Shown: positions 1 through 8,282 of the stretch, piece after piece
Numbering within the stretch: the stretch's first letter is position 1
How the letters are laid out: each line of letters opens with the position of its first letter
Assembly (NCBI RefSeq): GCF_030149505.1
Contig: NZ_JASBRN010000063.1
Location: 1-60,583, forward strand
From: Nocardioides sp.
GTDB lineage: Bacteria > Actinomycetota > Actinomycetes > Propionibacteriales > Nocardioidaceae
DNA length: 60,583 nucleotides
Direction of reading: 5' to 3'
Translations under genes and position numbers: made by a program
The notes under the pieces: generated by a model
Seen by the model: only the letters and a program-made list of their open reading frames with translations
Told to the model about the DNA's origin: nothing
Databases searched by the model: none

Positions 1-762
1 CTCGACGACCGCGGAGTGCAGCGAGTCGCTGGAGTAGATCGGCGCGGTGCAGCCCTCGACGTAGTGCACGTAGGCGTCCTCGTCGACGATGATCAGCGTC
101 CGCTCGAACTGGCCCATGTTCTCGGTGTTGATCCGGAAGTAGGCCTGCAGCGGGATGTCGACGTGCACGCCCTTCGGCACGTAGATGAACGAGCCGCCCG
201 ACCACACGCTGGTGTTGAGCGCGGAGAACTTGTTGTCACCGACGGGGATGACGGTGCCGAAGTACTCCTTGAAGAGGTCCTCGTGCTCCTTCAGCGCGGT
301 GTCGGTGTCGAGGAACAGCACGCCCTGCTCCTCGAGGTCCTCGCGGATGGAGTGGTAGACGACCTCGGACTCGTACTGCGCGGCGACGCCGGCGACCAGG
401 CGCTGCTTCTCCGCCTCGGGGATGCCGAGCTTGTCGTAGGTGTTCTTGATGTCCTCGGGCAGGTCCTCCCAGCTGGTGGCCTGCTTCTCCGAGGAGCGCA
501 CGAAGTACTTGATGTTGTCGAAGTCGATGCCCGACAGGTCCGAGCCCCAGGTGGGCATGGGCTTGCGGTCGAAGAGCTTCAGGCCCTTCAGGCGCAGGTC
601 GAGCATCCACTGCGGCTCGTTCTTCTTGCCCGAGATGTCGCGCACCACGGCCTCGTTGAGACCACGGGTGGCGGCGGCGCCGGCCACGTCCGGGTCGGCC
701 CAGCCGAACTCGTAGCGGCCGATGCCCTGGAGCTCCGGGTTGAGTTCTTCGATGGAGGTCAT
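1..762 (-). CDS. sufB: Fe-S cluster assembly scaffold protein SufB (partial, C-terminus off the window)
   Basis: SufB works with SufC and SufD in the cytoplasm to build [4Fe-4S] clusters. The ATG at 762 opens a frame of 254 codons that runs off the left edge without a stop, so roughly the first half of the usual ~470-residue protein is present. The translation begins [20 protein letters not shown] and contains stretches typical of SufB, such as [15 protein letters not shown] and [15 protein letters not shown]. The start overlaps the stop of the upstream sufR by two bases (ATGA-type junction), which implies translational coupling and one sufR-sufB transcript. Other suf genes should follow beyond the edge. 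The identification is by sequence recognition and gene order. Confidence 0.93.
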   Translation of the reverse strand, partial: MTSIEELNPELQGIGRYEFGWADPDVAGAAATRGLNEAVVRDISGKKNEPQWMLDLRLKGLKLFDRKPMPTWGSDLSGIDFDNIKYFVRSSEKQATSWEDLPEDIKNTYDKLGIPEAEKQRLVAGVAAQYESEVVYHSIREDLEEQGVLFLDTDTALKEHEDLFKEYFGTVIPVGDNKFSALNTSVWSGGSFIYVPKGVHVDIPLQAYFRINTENMGQFERTLIIVDEDAYVHYVEGCTAPIYSSDSLHSAVVE

Positions 763-1439
763 GAGACCGACTCCTTCTCGCGGTGGGTGCTGCTGGGGAG
801 GTCAGGGATGCAGGTGGTGCAGACACCGTCGCCGTGGGCGATGGTGGCCAGCCGCTGGACGTGGCGGCCCAGGACCCGGCTGATCGCCGCTGTCTCGGCC
901 TCGCACAGCTGCGGGAACTCGTGGGCGACGTGGGAGACCGGGCAGTGCTGCTGGCACAGCTGCTCACCGGCCAGCGGCAGCTCGCGCACGGAGGCGGCGT
1001 ACCCCTCGTCGGTGAAGACGCGGGCCAGCACCTGGGCGGGCGTGAGGTCGGGGTGCTCCTCGAGGACGGCACCGAAGCGGGCCTCGATGAAGGAGACCCG
1101 CTGGTCGGCGAAGGCGCGCAGGGCGTCCTCCCCGCCGGTCTCGGCTAGGAAGCGCAGGGCCTGGACGGCCAGGTCGTCGTACTGCTGGTCGAAGCTGTCG
1201 CGGCCGTGCTCGGTGAGGGCGAAGAGCTTCGCCGGACGGCCACGACCACGCACCGCGCCCGGTCGCGGATCGCGCGCCTCGACCTCGCCGTCCTCGACCA
1301 GCTGGTCGAGGTGGCGACGCACGGCGGCCGGCGTGAGGTCGAGCTGCTCGGCCAGCGTCGCGGCGGTCGAGGGCCCGTTCACCAGGATCGACCGCGCGAC
1401 ACGCTGGCGCGTGCTCAGGTCGTCGCGGGTGAATTCCAC
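759..1439 (-). CDS. sufR: Fe-S cluster-binding transcriptional repressor SufR
   Basis: SufR is a winged-helix regulator that holds an Fe-S cluster and controls the suf operon. The 226-residue product has an N-terminal HTH (about residues 8-60, with [20 protein letters not shown]) and a C-terminal cysteine set C162-X3-C166-X12-C179-X27-C207, plus C210. As I recall, the X3/X12/X27 spacing is the same as that of the cluster ligands in M. tuberculosis SufR. The GTG start at 1439 lies inside a SufR-type inverted repeat (1436-1450), so autoregulation is likely. The gene is coupled to sufB downstream. The general family could also be called DeoR/ArsR-like, but the cysteines and context settle the assignment. 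Confidence 0.92.
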   Translation of the reverse strand: MEFTRDDLSTRQRVARSILVNGPSTAATLAEQLDLTPAAVRRHLDQLVEDGEVEARDPRPGAVRGRGRPAKLFALTEHGRDSFDQQYDDLAVQALRFLAETGGEDALRAFADQRVSFIEARFGAVLEEHPDLTPAQVLARVFTDEGYAASVRELPLAGEQLCQQHCPVSHVAHEFPQLCEAETAAISRVLGRHVQRLATIAHGDGVCTTCIPDLPSSTHREKESVS

Positions 1440-1450
1440 AACGCCAGTGT
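1436..1450 (-). promoter_or_regulatory. Putative SufR operator overlapping the sufR start codon
   Basis: Read on the minus strand the site is ACACT-GGCGT-TGTGG. It matches nine of ten fixed positions of ACACT-N5-TGTGA, the inverted repeat I recall for mycobacterial SufR. The GTG start of sufR is inside the right half-site. A CACACT hexamer lies exactly six bases before the start, like the -10 elements of several other genes here. Binding would therefore block a leaderless promoter. Confidence 0.6.
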
Positions 1451-1471
1451 GCCGTTAATGGAAACGCCCGT

Positions 1472-1903
1472 TCAAGGAAGGGTGGCCTTACCCGTCTCGC
1501 GCAACCACCACAGCCCCAGGAACGGCAGCACCAGCGGCAGGAAGCCGTAGCCCTGCCCGAAGTGCGACCAGACGGTCTTGTCGGGGAACAGGTCGGTCGC
1601 GACGTACGACAGGGTGCCCACGACGAGCACGCCCGCGGCCTCGACCACGACCGAGGCCAGCGCCACCCGGCGGGCGGTCGGACCGCCGCTCAGCAGGCAG
1701 GCGGTCGCGACGAGGTAGAGCACCGCCGCGAGCAGCGAGAGGGAGTAGGCCAGCGGTGCCCGGTCGGCGTCGGTGCCGAGCTGCACGAGCGAGCGCCCGG
1801 TCGCGGCGACCGCGAACACGGCGTACGCCGCCACGAGGATGCGGCCGGGACCGGTGGAGAGGTCCCGGACGGTGCCGGCATCGGGCGTGGAGGGCTCAGG
1901 CAC
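1472..1903 (-). CDS. Small integral membrane protein of unknown function
   Basis: I do not recognise a named family. From the GTG at 1903 the product is 143 residues and begins VPEPSTPDAGTVRDLSTGPG. It has about four hydrophobic segments (for example ILVAAYAVFAVAA, LAYSLSLLAAVLYLVATACLL, VALASVVVEAAGVLVVGTLSYVA and GFLPLVLPFLGLWWL). I chose this start because it overlaps the stop of the upstream gene (1896-1898) by eight bases. Longer versions in the same frame would run back over that gene. The two genes probably form one leftward transcript encoding paired membrane proteins. Such proteins are common beside the suf-ABC-ctaA block of actinobacteria, but their role is not known to me. Confidence 0.7.
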   Translation of the reverse strand: MPEPSTPDAGTVRDLSTGPGRILVAAYAVFAVAATGRSLVQLGTDADRAPLAYSLSLLAAVLYLVATACLLSGGPTARRVALASVVVEAAGVLVVGTLSYVATDLFPDKTVWSHFGQGYGFLPLVLPFLGLWWLRETGKATLP

Positions 1904-2264
1904 CGGCGAGCCGCCAGAGCTGGTCGAGGCGAGTCTCCATCGCCGCGACCGTGAGCAGCGCGACCAGGAGGGCGCCGTTGCCCCAGCGGCTGCGCTCCAC
2001 CAGCGCGAGCGCAGCACCGAAGGGCACCGCCAGGACGACGGTGAACAGGTACGACACGAAGGTCGCGGTCGGCACGTCGCGGGAGGTCGTCGAGAGCTGG
2101 ACCAGGCCCACGACGAGCTGGACCACCAGCACCGCGAGCAGCACGCCCAGCAGCGCGAAGAACCGGTCGCCCGGGGGGCTCTCGTCGCGCACGACCATCA
2201 CGACGGTCCAGATGCCGCAGAGCGCGCTGAGCACCAGCACGGGGACGACCAGCCACACGACCAC
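1896..2264 (-). CDS. Small integral membrane protein of unknown function
   Basis: The 122-residue product starts with the hydrophobic stretch MVVWLVVPVLVLSALCGIW and has three or four predicted membrane segments, including FALLGVLLAVLVVQLVVGLV and YLFTVVLAVPFGAALALV. No catalytic motif is visible. A TACAGT hexamer (2271-2276 on the minus strand) lies exactly six bases before the GTG start, which points to a leaderless transcript. That promoter is back to back with the one for the ABC ATPase gene at 2323. The gene overlaps the next membrane protein downstream, so the pair probably functions together. Confidence 0.7.
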   Translation of the reverse strand: MVVWLVVPVLVLSALCGIWTVVMVVRDESPPGDRFFALLGVLLAVLVVQLVVGLVQLSTTSRDVPTATFVSYLFTVVLAVPFGAALALVERSRWGNGALLVALLTVAAMETRLDQLWRLAGA

Positions 2265-2270
2265 GGCCTC

Positions 2271-2316
2271 ACTGTAGGAGTGCGGCCACAGCCCTTGTGG
2301 GAGGGCTCCCTAGACT
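2271..2316. promoter_or_regulatory. Divergent pair of leaderless-type -10 elements
   Basis: TACAGT on the minus strand (2276 to 2271) is followed by six bases and the GTG at 2264. TAGACT on the plus strand (2311-2316) is followed by six bases and the GTG at 2323. No Shine-Dalgarno sequence can fit in six bases, so both mRNAs would start at or next to the start codon. I see no convincing -35 hexamer for either. Confidence 0.5.
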
Positions 2317-2322
2317 GCCGGG

Positions 2323-3306
2323 GTGCACGACGACCACGAGCCTGCCGTCGTCGTCGACGCGCTCGAGATGCGGTACGGCGCCAAGCGGGCCGTCGACGGT
2401 CTCTCGCTCACGGTCGCCCGCGGCAGCATCACCGCCGTCCTCGGGCCCAACGGCGCGGGCAAGACCACGACCCTCGAGACGTGCGAGGGCTACCGCCGCC
2501 CGCAGCGCGGCACCGTGCGGGTGCTCGGGCTCGACCCGCAGGCCGACCGCCGGGCGCTGCTGCCGCGGATCGGCGTGATGCTCCAGAGCGGGGGCGCCTG
2601 GTCGGGCATCCGGGCCGAGGAGATGCTGCGCCACGCCGCGTCGCTGCACGCCCACCCGCTCCCCCACGAGCTGCTCGTGGAGCGGCTGGGCCTCGCCGAC
2701 TGCGGGCGGACGCCGTACCGCCGGCTCTCGGGCGGTCAGCAGCAGCGACTCGGGCTGGCCTGCGCGCTGGTGGGCCGCCCGGAGCTGGTCTTCGTCGACG
2801 AGCCGACCGCGGGGATGGACCCGCAGGCGCGGCGCACGACCTGGGAGCTGCTCGAGGAGCTGCGCGCCGACGGTGTGACGGTCGTGCTGACCACGCACTA
2901 CATGGACGAGGCCGAGCGGCTCGCGGACACCATCCACATCATCGACCGCGGCCGGCTGATCGCCACCGGCTCGCCCGTCGAGCTCACCCGCGGCGGCTCC
3001 GTCTCCACGATCCGGCTCGTGGTCACCAGTCCCTTCCCGCCCGACGCGCCGCAGTCACTGACGGCCGCGCTGGGGCCGGGCACGACCGTCACCGTGCTCG
3101 ACGCCCTGAGCCTGCTGGTCACCGGGCCCGCGGACGCCTCGACGCTCGCGCGGGTCTCGCGGTGGTGCGAGGAGCAGGGCGTGCTGCCGGAGTCGTTGAG
3201 CCTGGGCACCCGCACCCTGGAGGACGTCTTCCTCGAGCTGACCGGGCGCGGCCTGGGCGACGAGCCGGGCTCCCCCGACCCGCAGCGGGACGGGGCCCTG
3301 GCGTGA
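2323..3306 (+). CDS. ABC transporter ATP-binding protein (ABC-2 exporter type)
   Basis: This is the cytoplasmic ATPase of a two-component ABC-2 exporter. The 327-residue product has Walker A GPNGAGKTT at 41-49, the signature LSGGQ at 135-139, Walker B VFVDEP at 156-161 and an H-loop in TTHYMDEAE near 190, in the DrrA/CcmA style. A C-terminal accessory domain of about 100 residues follows, with DTIHIIDRGRLIATGSP. The permease gene overlaps the stop (GTGA at 3303), so the two are translated together. The substrate cannot be read from the sequence. Its constant place next to ctaA in actinobacteria suggests a link to heme or cytochrome assembly, but that is inference. Confidence 0.9.
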   Translation: MHDDHEPAVVVDALEMRYGAKRAVDGLSLTVARGSITAVLGPNGAGKTTTLETCEGYRRPQRGTVRVLGLDPQADRRALLPRIGVMLQSGGAWSGIRAEEMLRHAASLHAHPLPHELLVERLGLADCGRTPYRRLSGGQQQRLGLACALVGRPELVFVDEPTAGMDPQARRTTWELLEELRADGVTVVLTTHYMDEAERLADTIHIIDRGRLIATGSPVELTRGGSVSTIRLVVTSPFPPDAPQSLTAALGPGTTVTVLDALSLLVTGPADASTLARVSRWCEEQGVLPESLSLGTRTLEDVFLELTGRGLGDEPGSPDPQRDGALA

Positions 3307-4076
3307 GCGGCACCTTCGCCCCGCGGCCCGGCGCCGCCTCGCTCCCCCGCCAGGTCCTCGCGCAGGCCCGCACCGAGGCGCGGCTGATGCTGCGCAACGG
3401 CGAGCAGCTGCTGCTGGCGGTGGTGATCCCGGTCATCGTGCTGGTCGGTGCGGTCGCCGGATCCGAGCGCGTCGGCCTGGAGCTCGACGCCTCGGCGGTC
3501 GACACCTTCGCCCCCGGCGTCCTGGCCCTCGCCGTCATGTCCACCGCCTTCACCTCCCTCGCGATCGCCACGGGCTTCGAGCGGCGCTACGGCGTGATCA
3601 AGTGGCTCGGCAGCTCGCCGCTGCCCCGCTCCGGCCTGCTGGCCGGCAAGGTGCTGGCGCTGCTGCTGGTCGAGCTGCTCCAGCTCCTCGTCCTCGGTGG
3701 CACGGCGCTCGCGCTGGGCTGGGACCCGGTCGTCTCCGGTGCCTCCGTGCTGGGCGCGTTGCTGGTGGGCGTCCTGGGCACGGCAGCCTTCGCGGCGATC
3801 GGGCTGCTGGTCGCCGGCACGCTGCGGGCCGAGGCCACGCTCGCCGCCGCCAACCTGGTCTACCTGCTGCTCATGGCCGGCGGTGCCGTGGTCCTGCCGG
3901 CCTCGGCGTACGGCGGGTTCGGCGAGGTCGCGCAGTGGCTGCCCTCCGGGGCGCTGGGCGAGGGCATGCGCGCCGCCCTGGTCGACGGTGCGGTGCAGGT
4001 CACGTCGCTGGTGGCTCTCGGTGCCTGGGCCCTGGTGGGTACCGTCCTGACTGCCCGGACCTTCCAGTGGGAGTGA
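3303..4076 (+). CDS. ABC-2 type transporter permease
   Basis: The 257-residue membrane partner of the preceding ATPase starts at the GTG at 3303, which overlaps the ATPase stop. It has the expected six or so hydrophobic segments, for example LLLAVVIPVIVLVGAVAG, LLGALLVGVLGTAAFAAIGL and NLVYLLLMAGGAVVLPAS. A soluble loop with RRYGVIKWLGSSPLPRSGLL follows the second segment, as in other ABC-2 permeases. The gene ends five bases before ctaA, so ATPase, permease and heme A synthase probably share one mRNA. The transported molecule is unknown. Confidence 0.88.
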   Translation: MSGTFAPRPGAASLPRQVLAQARTEARLMLRNGEQLLLAVVIPVIVLVGAVAGSERVGLELDASAVDTFAPGVLALAVMSTAFTSLAIATGFERRYGVIKWLGSSPLPRSGLLAGKVLALLLVELLQLLVLGGTALALGWDPVVSGASVLGALLVGVLGTAAFAAIGLLVAGTLRAEATLAAANLVYLLLMAGGAVVLPASAYGGFGEVAQWLPSGALGEGMRAALVDGAVQVTSLVALGAWALVGTVLTARTFQWE

Positions 4077-4081
4077 CGCCC

Positions 4082-5008
4082 ATGACGCTCGAGACCCTGC
4101 AGGACACCCGGCTGCGCCAGGCCCGGTGGGCCGGTTGGGCGAGCCTGGTCGCCAACATCCTGATCGTGGTCACGGGTGGCGCCGTGCGGCTGACCGGCTC
4201 CGGCCTGGGCTGCCCCACCTGGCCGCGGTGCACCGACGAGAGCTTCACCCCGCACGGCGAGCTCGGCCTGCACGGCGTCATCGAGTTCGGCAACCGGCTG
4301 CTGACCTTCGTGCTGGTCGCGATCGCCGTCCTGACCTTCCTCGCCGCGTGGCGCACCGGACGGCGCGAGCTGCGTCGGCTGGCCTTCGTCCTGGCCCTGG
4401 GCATCCCGCTCCAGGCGGTCATCGGCGGCCTCACGGTGCTGGTCGACCTCAACCCCTGGGCGGTGGCGCTGCACCTGATGCTCTCGATGGTGCTGGTCTC
4501 CCTGTCGGTGCGCTTCCTCCAGCAGCTCGACCGGCCGGTGCCGGCCGCCCGGGGCCCGCTGGTGACGCTGGCCTGGGGGGTCTTCGCGGTCGGCTACGTC
4601 GTGCTCTACCTCGGCACGATCGTGACCGGCTCCGGCCCGCACGCCGGCGACGCCGACGTCGCGCGCAACGGCCTGGACCCCGTGCAGTGGAGCCAGCTGC
4701 ACGCCGACTCCGTCTTCCTCTACATCGGCATGACCATCGGTCTGGGTGCGGCCCTGCACGCGACCCGCGCCGACCGCGCCGCCGTCCGGGCGACCTGGCT
4801 GCTGCTGGGCCTCCAGCTGGCGCAGGGGCTGGTCGGCTTCGTGCAGTACTTCACCGGTCTGCCCGAGCTGCTGGTCGGCGTGCACCTGCTGGGTGCCGGC
4901 GTGCTGGCCGCCTCCACGACCTGGGTGCTGCTGCGGGTGCGCCACCCGCAGCCGGCTCAGCCCCCGGCGGCCGCCGCCGAGCCCGCGCTCGCCGCCAGCC
5001 TGCGGTAG
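4082..5008 (+). CDS. ctaA: Heme A synthase (CtaA/COX15 type)
   Basis: CtaA oxidises the C8 methyl of heme O to a formyl group, giving heme A for cytochrome aa3 oxidase in the membrane. The 308-residue product has about eight membrane helices. It shows a cysteine pair C44/C50 in GLGCPTWPRC, the H64-x3-E68 motif in HGVIEFGNR, and later membrane histidines in ALHLMLSM, SQLHADS and GVHLLGAG, as expected for the two heme sites. The ATG at 4082 follows the ABC permease by five bases. The partner gene ctaB lies about 10.5 kb away, beyond a glycan locus. The last 52 bases overlap the end of the convergent glycosyltransferase gene. Confidence 0.95.
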   Translation: MTLETLQDTRLRQARWAGWASLVANILIVVTGGAVRLTGSGLGCPTWPRCTDESFTPHGELGLHGVIEFGNRLLTFVLVAIAVLTFLAAWRTGRRELRRLAFVLALGIPLQAVIGGLTVLVDLNPWAVALHLMLSMVLVSLSVRFLQQLDRPVPAARGPLVTLAWGVFAVGYVVLYLGTIVTGSGPHAGDADVARNGLDPVQWSQLHADSVFLYIGMTIGLGAALHATRADRAAVRATWLLLGLQLAQGLVGFVQYFTGLPELLVGVHLLGAGVLAASTTWVLLRVRHPQPAQPPAAAAEPALAASLR

Positions 5009-6195
5009 GCGCCCTCGAGCTGCTCGGCCACCCGGCCCTGCAGGAACGGCCGCACGTCCTCCCGACCGCCCGCCGACAGCCGGGCCCGCAGCACGTCGTC
5101 CTCGACCAGGCGCCGCAGCGCTGCGGTCGTGGCGGGCACGTCCCCGGGTGGCACGACGAGCGCCGAGCGCTCGTGGGTGACCATGTCGGCGATCCCGCCG
5201 AGGTGGGTGGTCACCAGGGGCGTCCCGAGGGCCATCGCCTCCAGCACGGTCGTGGGGCACGGGTCGGGCCACTGGCTCGGCAGGGCCGCGGCGAGCGCGT
5301 GCTGGAAGCCGCTGACCACGCGTTCGTGCTCCCAGTGGTGGTGCACGGAGACACCCGCGGGCAGGTCGTCGAGCGGCATCGAGGGACGCCCGACCAGCAC
5401 CAGCTCCGGGCGGCCCACGGGCAGCCGCTCCCAGGCGCGCAGGAGCGTGCCGATGCCCTTCTGCTCCGAGAGGTCGCCGGCGAAGAAGAGGTAGGGGGCG
5501 TCCGGGAGGTCGGGGTCCCGGGGTGACCGGTCCCGCACGAGCAGCTCGTCGGGCACGAAGTTGGGGACGACCTCGAAGGGCGATCCGTCGGTGTCCAGCC
5601 CGTTGGCCCGGGCGACGTAGGAGCTGACCGGGGTGAACAGGTCGGCCGCGCGGCGGCGCCACGGCAGCCCGGCGCGCACGGCGGCGTACACCACCTGGCC
5701 GCGGCCGGGGCCGTAGTGCTCCCCCGCGCACGGCAGGCAGCGGCGCGGGCTCGGGCCCTCGCACGGGTGGGTGTCGCGCATGAGCCGCTTGGTGGCACAC
5801 ACGTGGCCGTAGTCGTGCAGGGAGAGCACGAGCGGGATGCGGTACGCCGAGGGCAGCGCGGTCCACGAGCTGACGATCCAGTTGTGGGCGTGCACCACGT
5901 CGGGCCGGACCTCGCGCACCAAGCGGGAGAGCTCGCGGGTGGTCAGCGGGTCCGGGACCGGCAGGGCCAGGGGCCGGTCGGCCGTCGGGTAGAGGCCCGG
6001 GACCCGCGACCCGACGTGCTCCAGGACGTGGACGGTCACGCCCGGGTCCTGCTGCGGGGTCCCCCGGTCGGTGTCGAGGGTCGCGACGTGCACGTCGAGG
6101 CCGCGCGCGGCCAGCGCCACGGCCAGGTTGCGGACGTGGCGCTCCTCCCCGCCGATGACCGGGGGGTAGAACTGCGCCAGCAGCAGGACCCTCAC
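4957..6195 (-). CDS. Glycosyltransferase family 4 protein
   Basis: The 412-residue protein is a GT-B fold transferase. The N-terminal Rossmann half begins VRVLLLAQFYPPVIGGEERH, a typical GT4 opening. The C-terminal donor-binding half has LFFAGDLSEQKGIGTLLRAW and the E-x7-E region PTTVLEAMALGTPLVTT. Near residues 150-185 a Cys-rich stretch (CEGPSPRRCLPCAGEHYG) resembles a cysteine motif seen in some GT4 enzymes of surface-glycan loci. The GTG at 6195 overlaps the stop of the upstream GT2 gene (GTGA), so it is the last gene of the leftward glycan operon. The sugar donor and acceptor cannot be deduced. Its 3' end overlaps ctaA on the other strand. Confidence 0.87.
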   Translation of the reverse strand: MRVLLLAQFYPPVIGGEERHVRNLAVALAARGLDVHVATLDTDRGTPQQDPGVTVHVLEHVGSRVPGLYPTADRPLALPVPDPLTTRELSRLVREVRPDVVHAHNWIVSSWTALPSAYRIPLVLSLHDYGHVCATKRLMRDTHPCEGPSPRRCLPCAGEHYGPGRGQVVYAAVRAGLPWRRRAADLFTPVSSYVARANGLDTDGSPFEVVPNFVPDELLVRDRSPRDPDLPDAPYLFFAGDLSEQKGIGTLLRAWERLPVGRPELVLVGRPSMPLDDLPAGVSVHHHWEHERVVSGFQHALAAALPSQWPDPCPTTVLEAMALGTPLVTTHLGGIADMVTHERSALVVPPGDVPATTAALRRLVEDDVLRARLSAGGREDVRPFLQGRVAEQLEGAYRRLAASAGSAAAAGG

Positions 6196-7214
6196 GCCCG
6201 TCTCCTCTGCCGCCGGGCCTGGACCGACCCGGTGACCAGGCCGAGGATCACGGCCAGCGCCCCCAGCACCAGTCCCAGGGCCTCCGCGCGGTGGCCGGGG
6301 CGCAGCAGGGCGCGCACCGCCGCACCGGGCAGGGCCCGGGCGAAGCCGACCTCGGGGCCGAGCGAGCCGGGCGCGGCCGCGGCGGCCATGTGCGCCTTCA
6401 GCTCGCCCTCGCTGCGGCAGCGCTCGAGGTAGTAGCGCCAGGTCAGCCGGGCCGCGGGCACGCGGTGGCGGATGACGGCCGAGGGCTCGAACGCGAACTC
6501 CCCGCCGGTCGCTGCCGCGGCCCGGAGACCGAAGTCGGCCTCCTCCCCGCCGCCGCTGCGACCGGCGCCATGGCCCAGGTCGGCGTCGTACCCGCCCAGG
6601 TCGAGGAAGAGCTGGCGGCGCACGGCCGCGCACCCGCCGTAGACGTTGCGGACCCGGGCAGGTTCGGTCGGCATGCCGGCGTAGGAGCAGCCGACCGTCC
6701 ACAGGAACTCGTCGGGCAGCCACGCGGGTCGCCGGCCGATCCACGCGGGCTCCGACCACCCCGAGCTGCCGATGACCCGGGGGTCGTCCAACGGGACGGC
6801 GAGGGCGGCCAGCCAGCCCGGCTCCGCCTCGGCGTCGTCGTCGAGGAAGGCGACGACGTCGGTGCTCATCTGCTCCGCGCCGAGCGTGCGCGCCACCGAG
6901 ACACCGCGGTTGCGGCCCACGGCGGTGACCCGCACGGTGAGCCCGGTGCGCGGCAGGACCGGCGGGAGGGCCGCGCGGACGAGCCTGGCCAGCTGATCGG
7001 TGCCGTCCACCATCACCAGGACCTCGTCGGGCACCCGGGTCTGGGTGTCCAGGGACGCCACGGCGCGGGCGACCTGGTCGAGGCGCTCGGGGGCGTGGGT
7101 GCAGACCAGCACGCCGATGCTGGCCACGGGCCGCGGGTCCGGGGCGGGCTCCTGCGTCGCGGCCGGGACCGGGTCGTGGGCAGGCAGGGAGGCGGGGTCG
7201 GTGGTGTCGGTCAT
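6192..7214 (-). CDS. Glycosyltransferase family 2 protein
   Basis: The 340-residue protein has a GT-A domain from about residue 30, with IGVLVCTHAPERLDQVARAV, the DXD-type metal motif in VVAFLDDDAEAEPGWL and a later GGGEEADFGLR region that supplies the acidic catalytic patch. A short hydrophobic tail near the C-terminus (ALGLVLGALAVILGLVTG) probably attaches it to the inner face of the membrane. The ATG at 7214 overlaps the stop of the deacetylase gene, and its own stop overlaps the start of the next transferase. It should add one sugar to a lipid-linked glycan. The sugar is unknown. Confidence 0.87.
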   Translation of the reverse strand: MTDTTDPASLPAHDPVPAATQEPAPDPRPVASIGVLVCTHAPERLDQVARAVASLDTQTRVPDEVLVMVDGTDQLARLVRAALPPVLPRTGLTVRVTAVGRNRGVSVARTLGAEQMSTDVVAFLDDDAEAEPGWLAALAVPLDDPRVIGSSGWSEPAWIGRRPAWLPDEFLWTVGCSYAGMPTEPARVRNVYGGCAAVRRQLFLDLGGYDADLGHGAGRSGGGEEADFGLRAAAATGGEFAFEPSAVIRHRVPAARLTWRYYLERCRSEGELKAHMAAAAAPGSLGPEVGFARALPGAAVRALLRPGHRAEALGLVLGALAVILGLVTGSVQARRQRRRA

Positions 7215-7993
7215 GTCCAGGTCCTCCCGGTCGCGAGCGCCGTACGGCGGGTGGCGCGCCAGGCCGGGCCGGCCAGGCGCTTGAGGGCGGGGACCGCCCC
7301 GCGGGGGCCGCCCTCCTGGACCAGCCGCAGCACGGCCGGCCCGTCGTGGTCGGGTCCGACGAGCAGCCGGGACACGGCCCACGGGTCCTCGCCGGGCGGG
7401 CTGGTGCGGTGCCCGATGGCGCACGCGTTGGTGTAGCCCGCCCGCCGCACCTGCTCGCGCAGCCGGCGGGAGTGGTAGCCGTGCGGGTAGCAGAAGGACT
7501 CCACGCGACGTGCCGCCACGTCCTCGAGCACCTGCCGGCTCTCCCGGAGCTGGGCCGCAGCCAGGGCGCCGGGGAGGACGTCGAGGGGGACGTGCACCGC
7601 TCCGTGGCTGCCGATCTCGTGGCCGCGGTCGGCGACCTCCCGGACCGCCTCGCCGTCGAGGATCGCCAGGTGGCCGCCGTCGGGCAGCCAGGTGGCGTGC
7701 CCGCCGAGGTGGCGGGTGGGGACGTAGAGGGTGCTGCGGGCGTCGTGGCGCGCGAGCACCTCCAGACCGGCGTGGACGAAGTCGGTGTAGCCGTCGTCGA
7801 AGGTCAGCGCGACGACCCGGTCGCCCCGGGCGTGCCGGGCCAGTGCCTCGGTCAACCCGAGCAGGGCGTAGCCCGCGTCGGCGAGGGCACCGAGCTGCTC
7901 GTCGAGCCGGTCGGCAGGCACCGAGAGCTCGCGCAACCGGGCCGGCACGGCACCGCCGACGGAGTGGTACATCAGCACCGGCAGCGGACGCAC
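7211..7993 (-). CDS. Polysaccharide deacetylase (NodB-homology, CE4 type)
   Basis: CE4 enzymes remove N- or O-acetyl groups from surface polysaccharides using a divalent metal. The protein opens with VRPLPVLMYHSVGG and shows the family motifs TFDDGYTDF (motif 1, metal-binding Asp), SHGAVH (motif 2, metal-binding His) and FCYPHGYHS (motif 3). I take the GTG at 7993, which gives 260 residues and leaves 13 bases after the small upstream gene. A longer start at 8044 (277 residues) overlaps that gene by 38 bases. Neither has a clear ribosome site. No signal peptide is evident, so where it acts (cytoplasm, or outside by another route) is open. Confidence 0.85.
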   Translation of the reverse strand: MRPLPVLMYHSVGGAVPARLRELSVPADRLDEQLGALADAGYALLGLTEALARHARGDRVVALTFDDGYTDFVHAGLEVLARHDARSTLYVPTRHLGGHATWLPDGGHLAILDGEAVREVADRGHEIGSHGAVHVPLDVLPGALAAAQLRESRQVLEDVAARRVESFCYPHGYHSRRLREQVRRAGYTNACAIGHRTSPPGEDPWAVSRLLVGPDHDGPAVLRLVQEGGPRGAVPALKRLAGPAWRATRRTALATGRTWT

Positions 7994-8006
7994 CGCGGCC
8001 GACGCG

Positions 8007-8186
8007 TCAGGAGTGCGGGCGGTCCCCGCTGGGCTCGCCGTCACCGGACGACCGCCCGAACAGGCGCGCCCGGAACCGGGTGCAGGCGCACAGGCCGCAG
8101 TCGCTGCCGGGCCGGTAGTGCTGGTGAGCGTCGCGACGGTGCCCGCAACGGCAGACCGAGAGGCTCGGCAAGGGCACGTGCGGCAC
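8007..8186 (-). CDS. Small Cys/His-rich protein, possible zinc-binding
   Basis: This 59-residue frame starts at a GTG preceded by an excellent Shine-Dalgarno sequence (AGGAGG, nine bases upstream). Its product has C12-x-C14-G-H16, H21 and H23-Y, then C30-x2-C33-x-C35 followed by TRF. The layout looks like a small zinc ribbon, and I recall similar short proteins with CxCGH...HYR...DCxxCxC in actinobacteria. It lies in the glycan operon between the flippase-hydrolase gene and the deacetylase gene. Its function is unknown. A regulator or chaperone of the biosynthetic complex is conceivable. The alternative is that the segment is only the 5' extension of the deacetylase frame, but that reading lacks the conserved pattern. 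Confidence 0.65.
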   Translation of the reverse strand: MPHVPLPSLSVCRCGHRRDAHQHYRPGSDCGLCACTRFRARLFGRSSGDGEPSGDRPHS

Positions 8187-8282
8187 GGGCGGTGACCTCC
8201 TGGTGGCAGGACAGGGACCTGCCGGCCACCCCCCGGGACCGACGGGCGCACGCTACCAACTCCGGACCGCCGTCGTGCGCCT

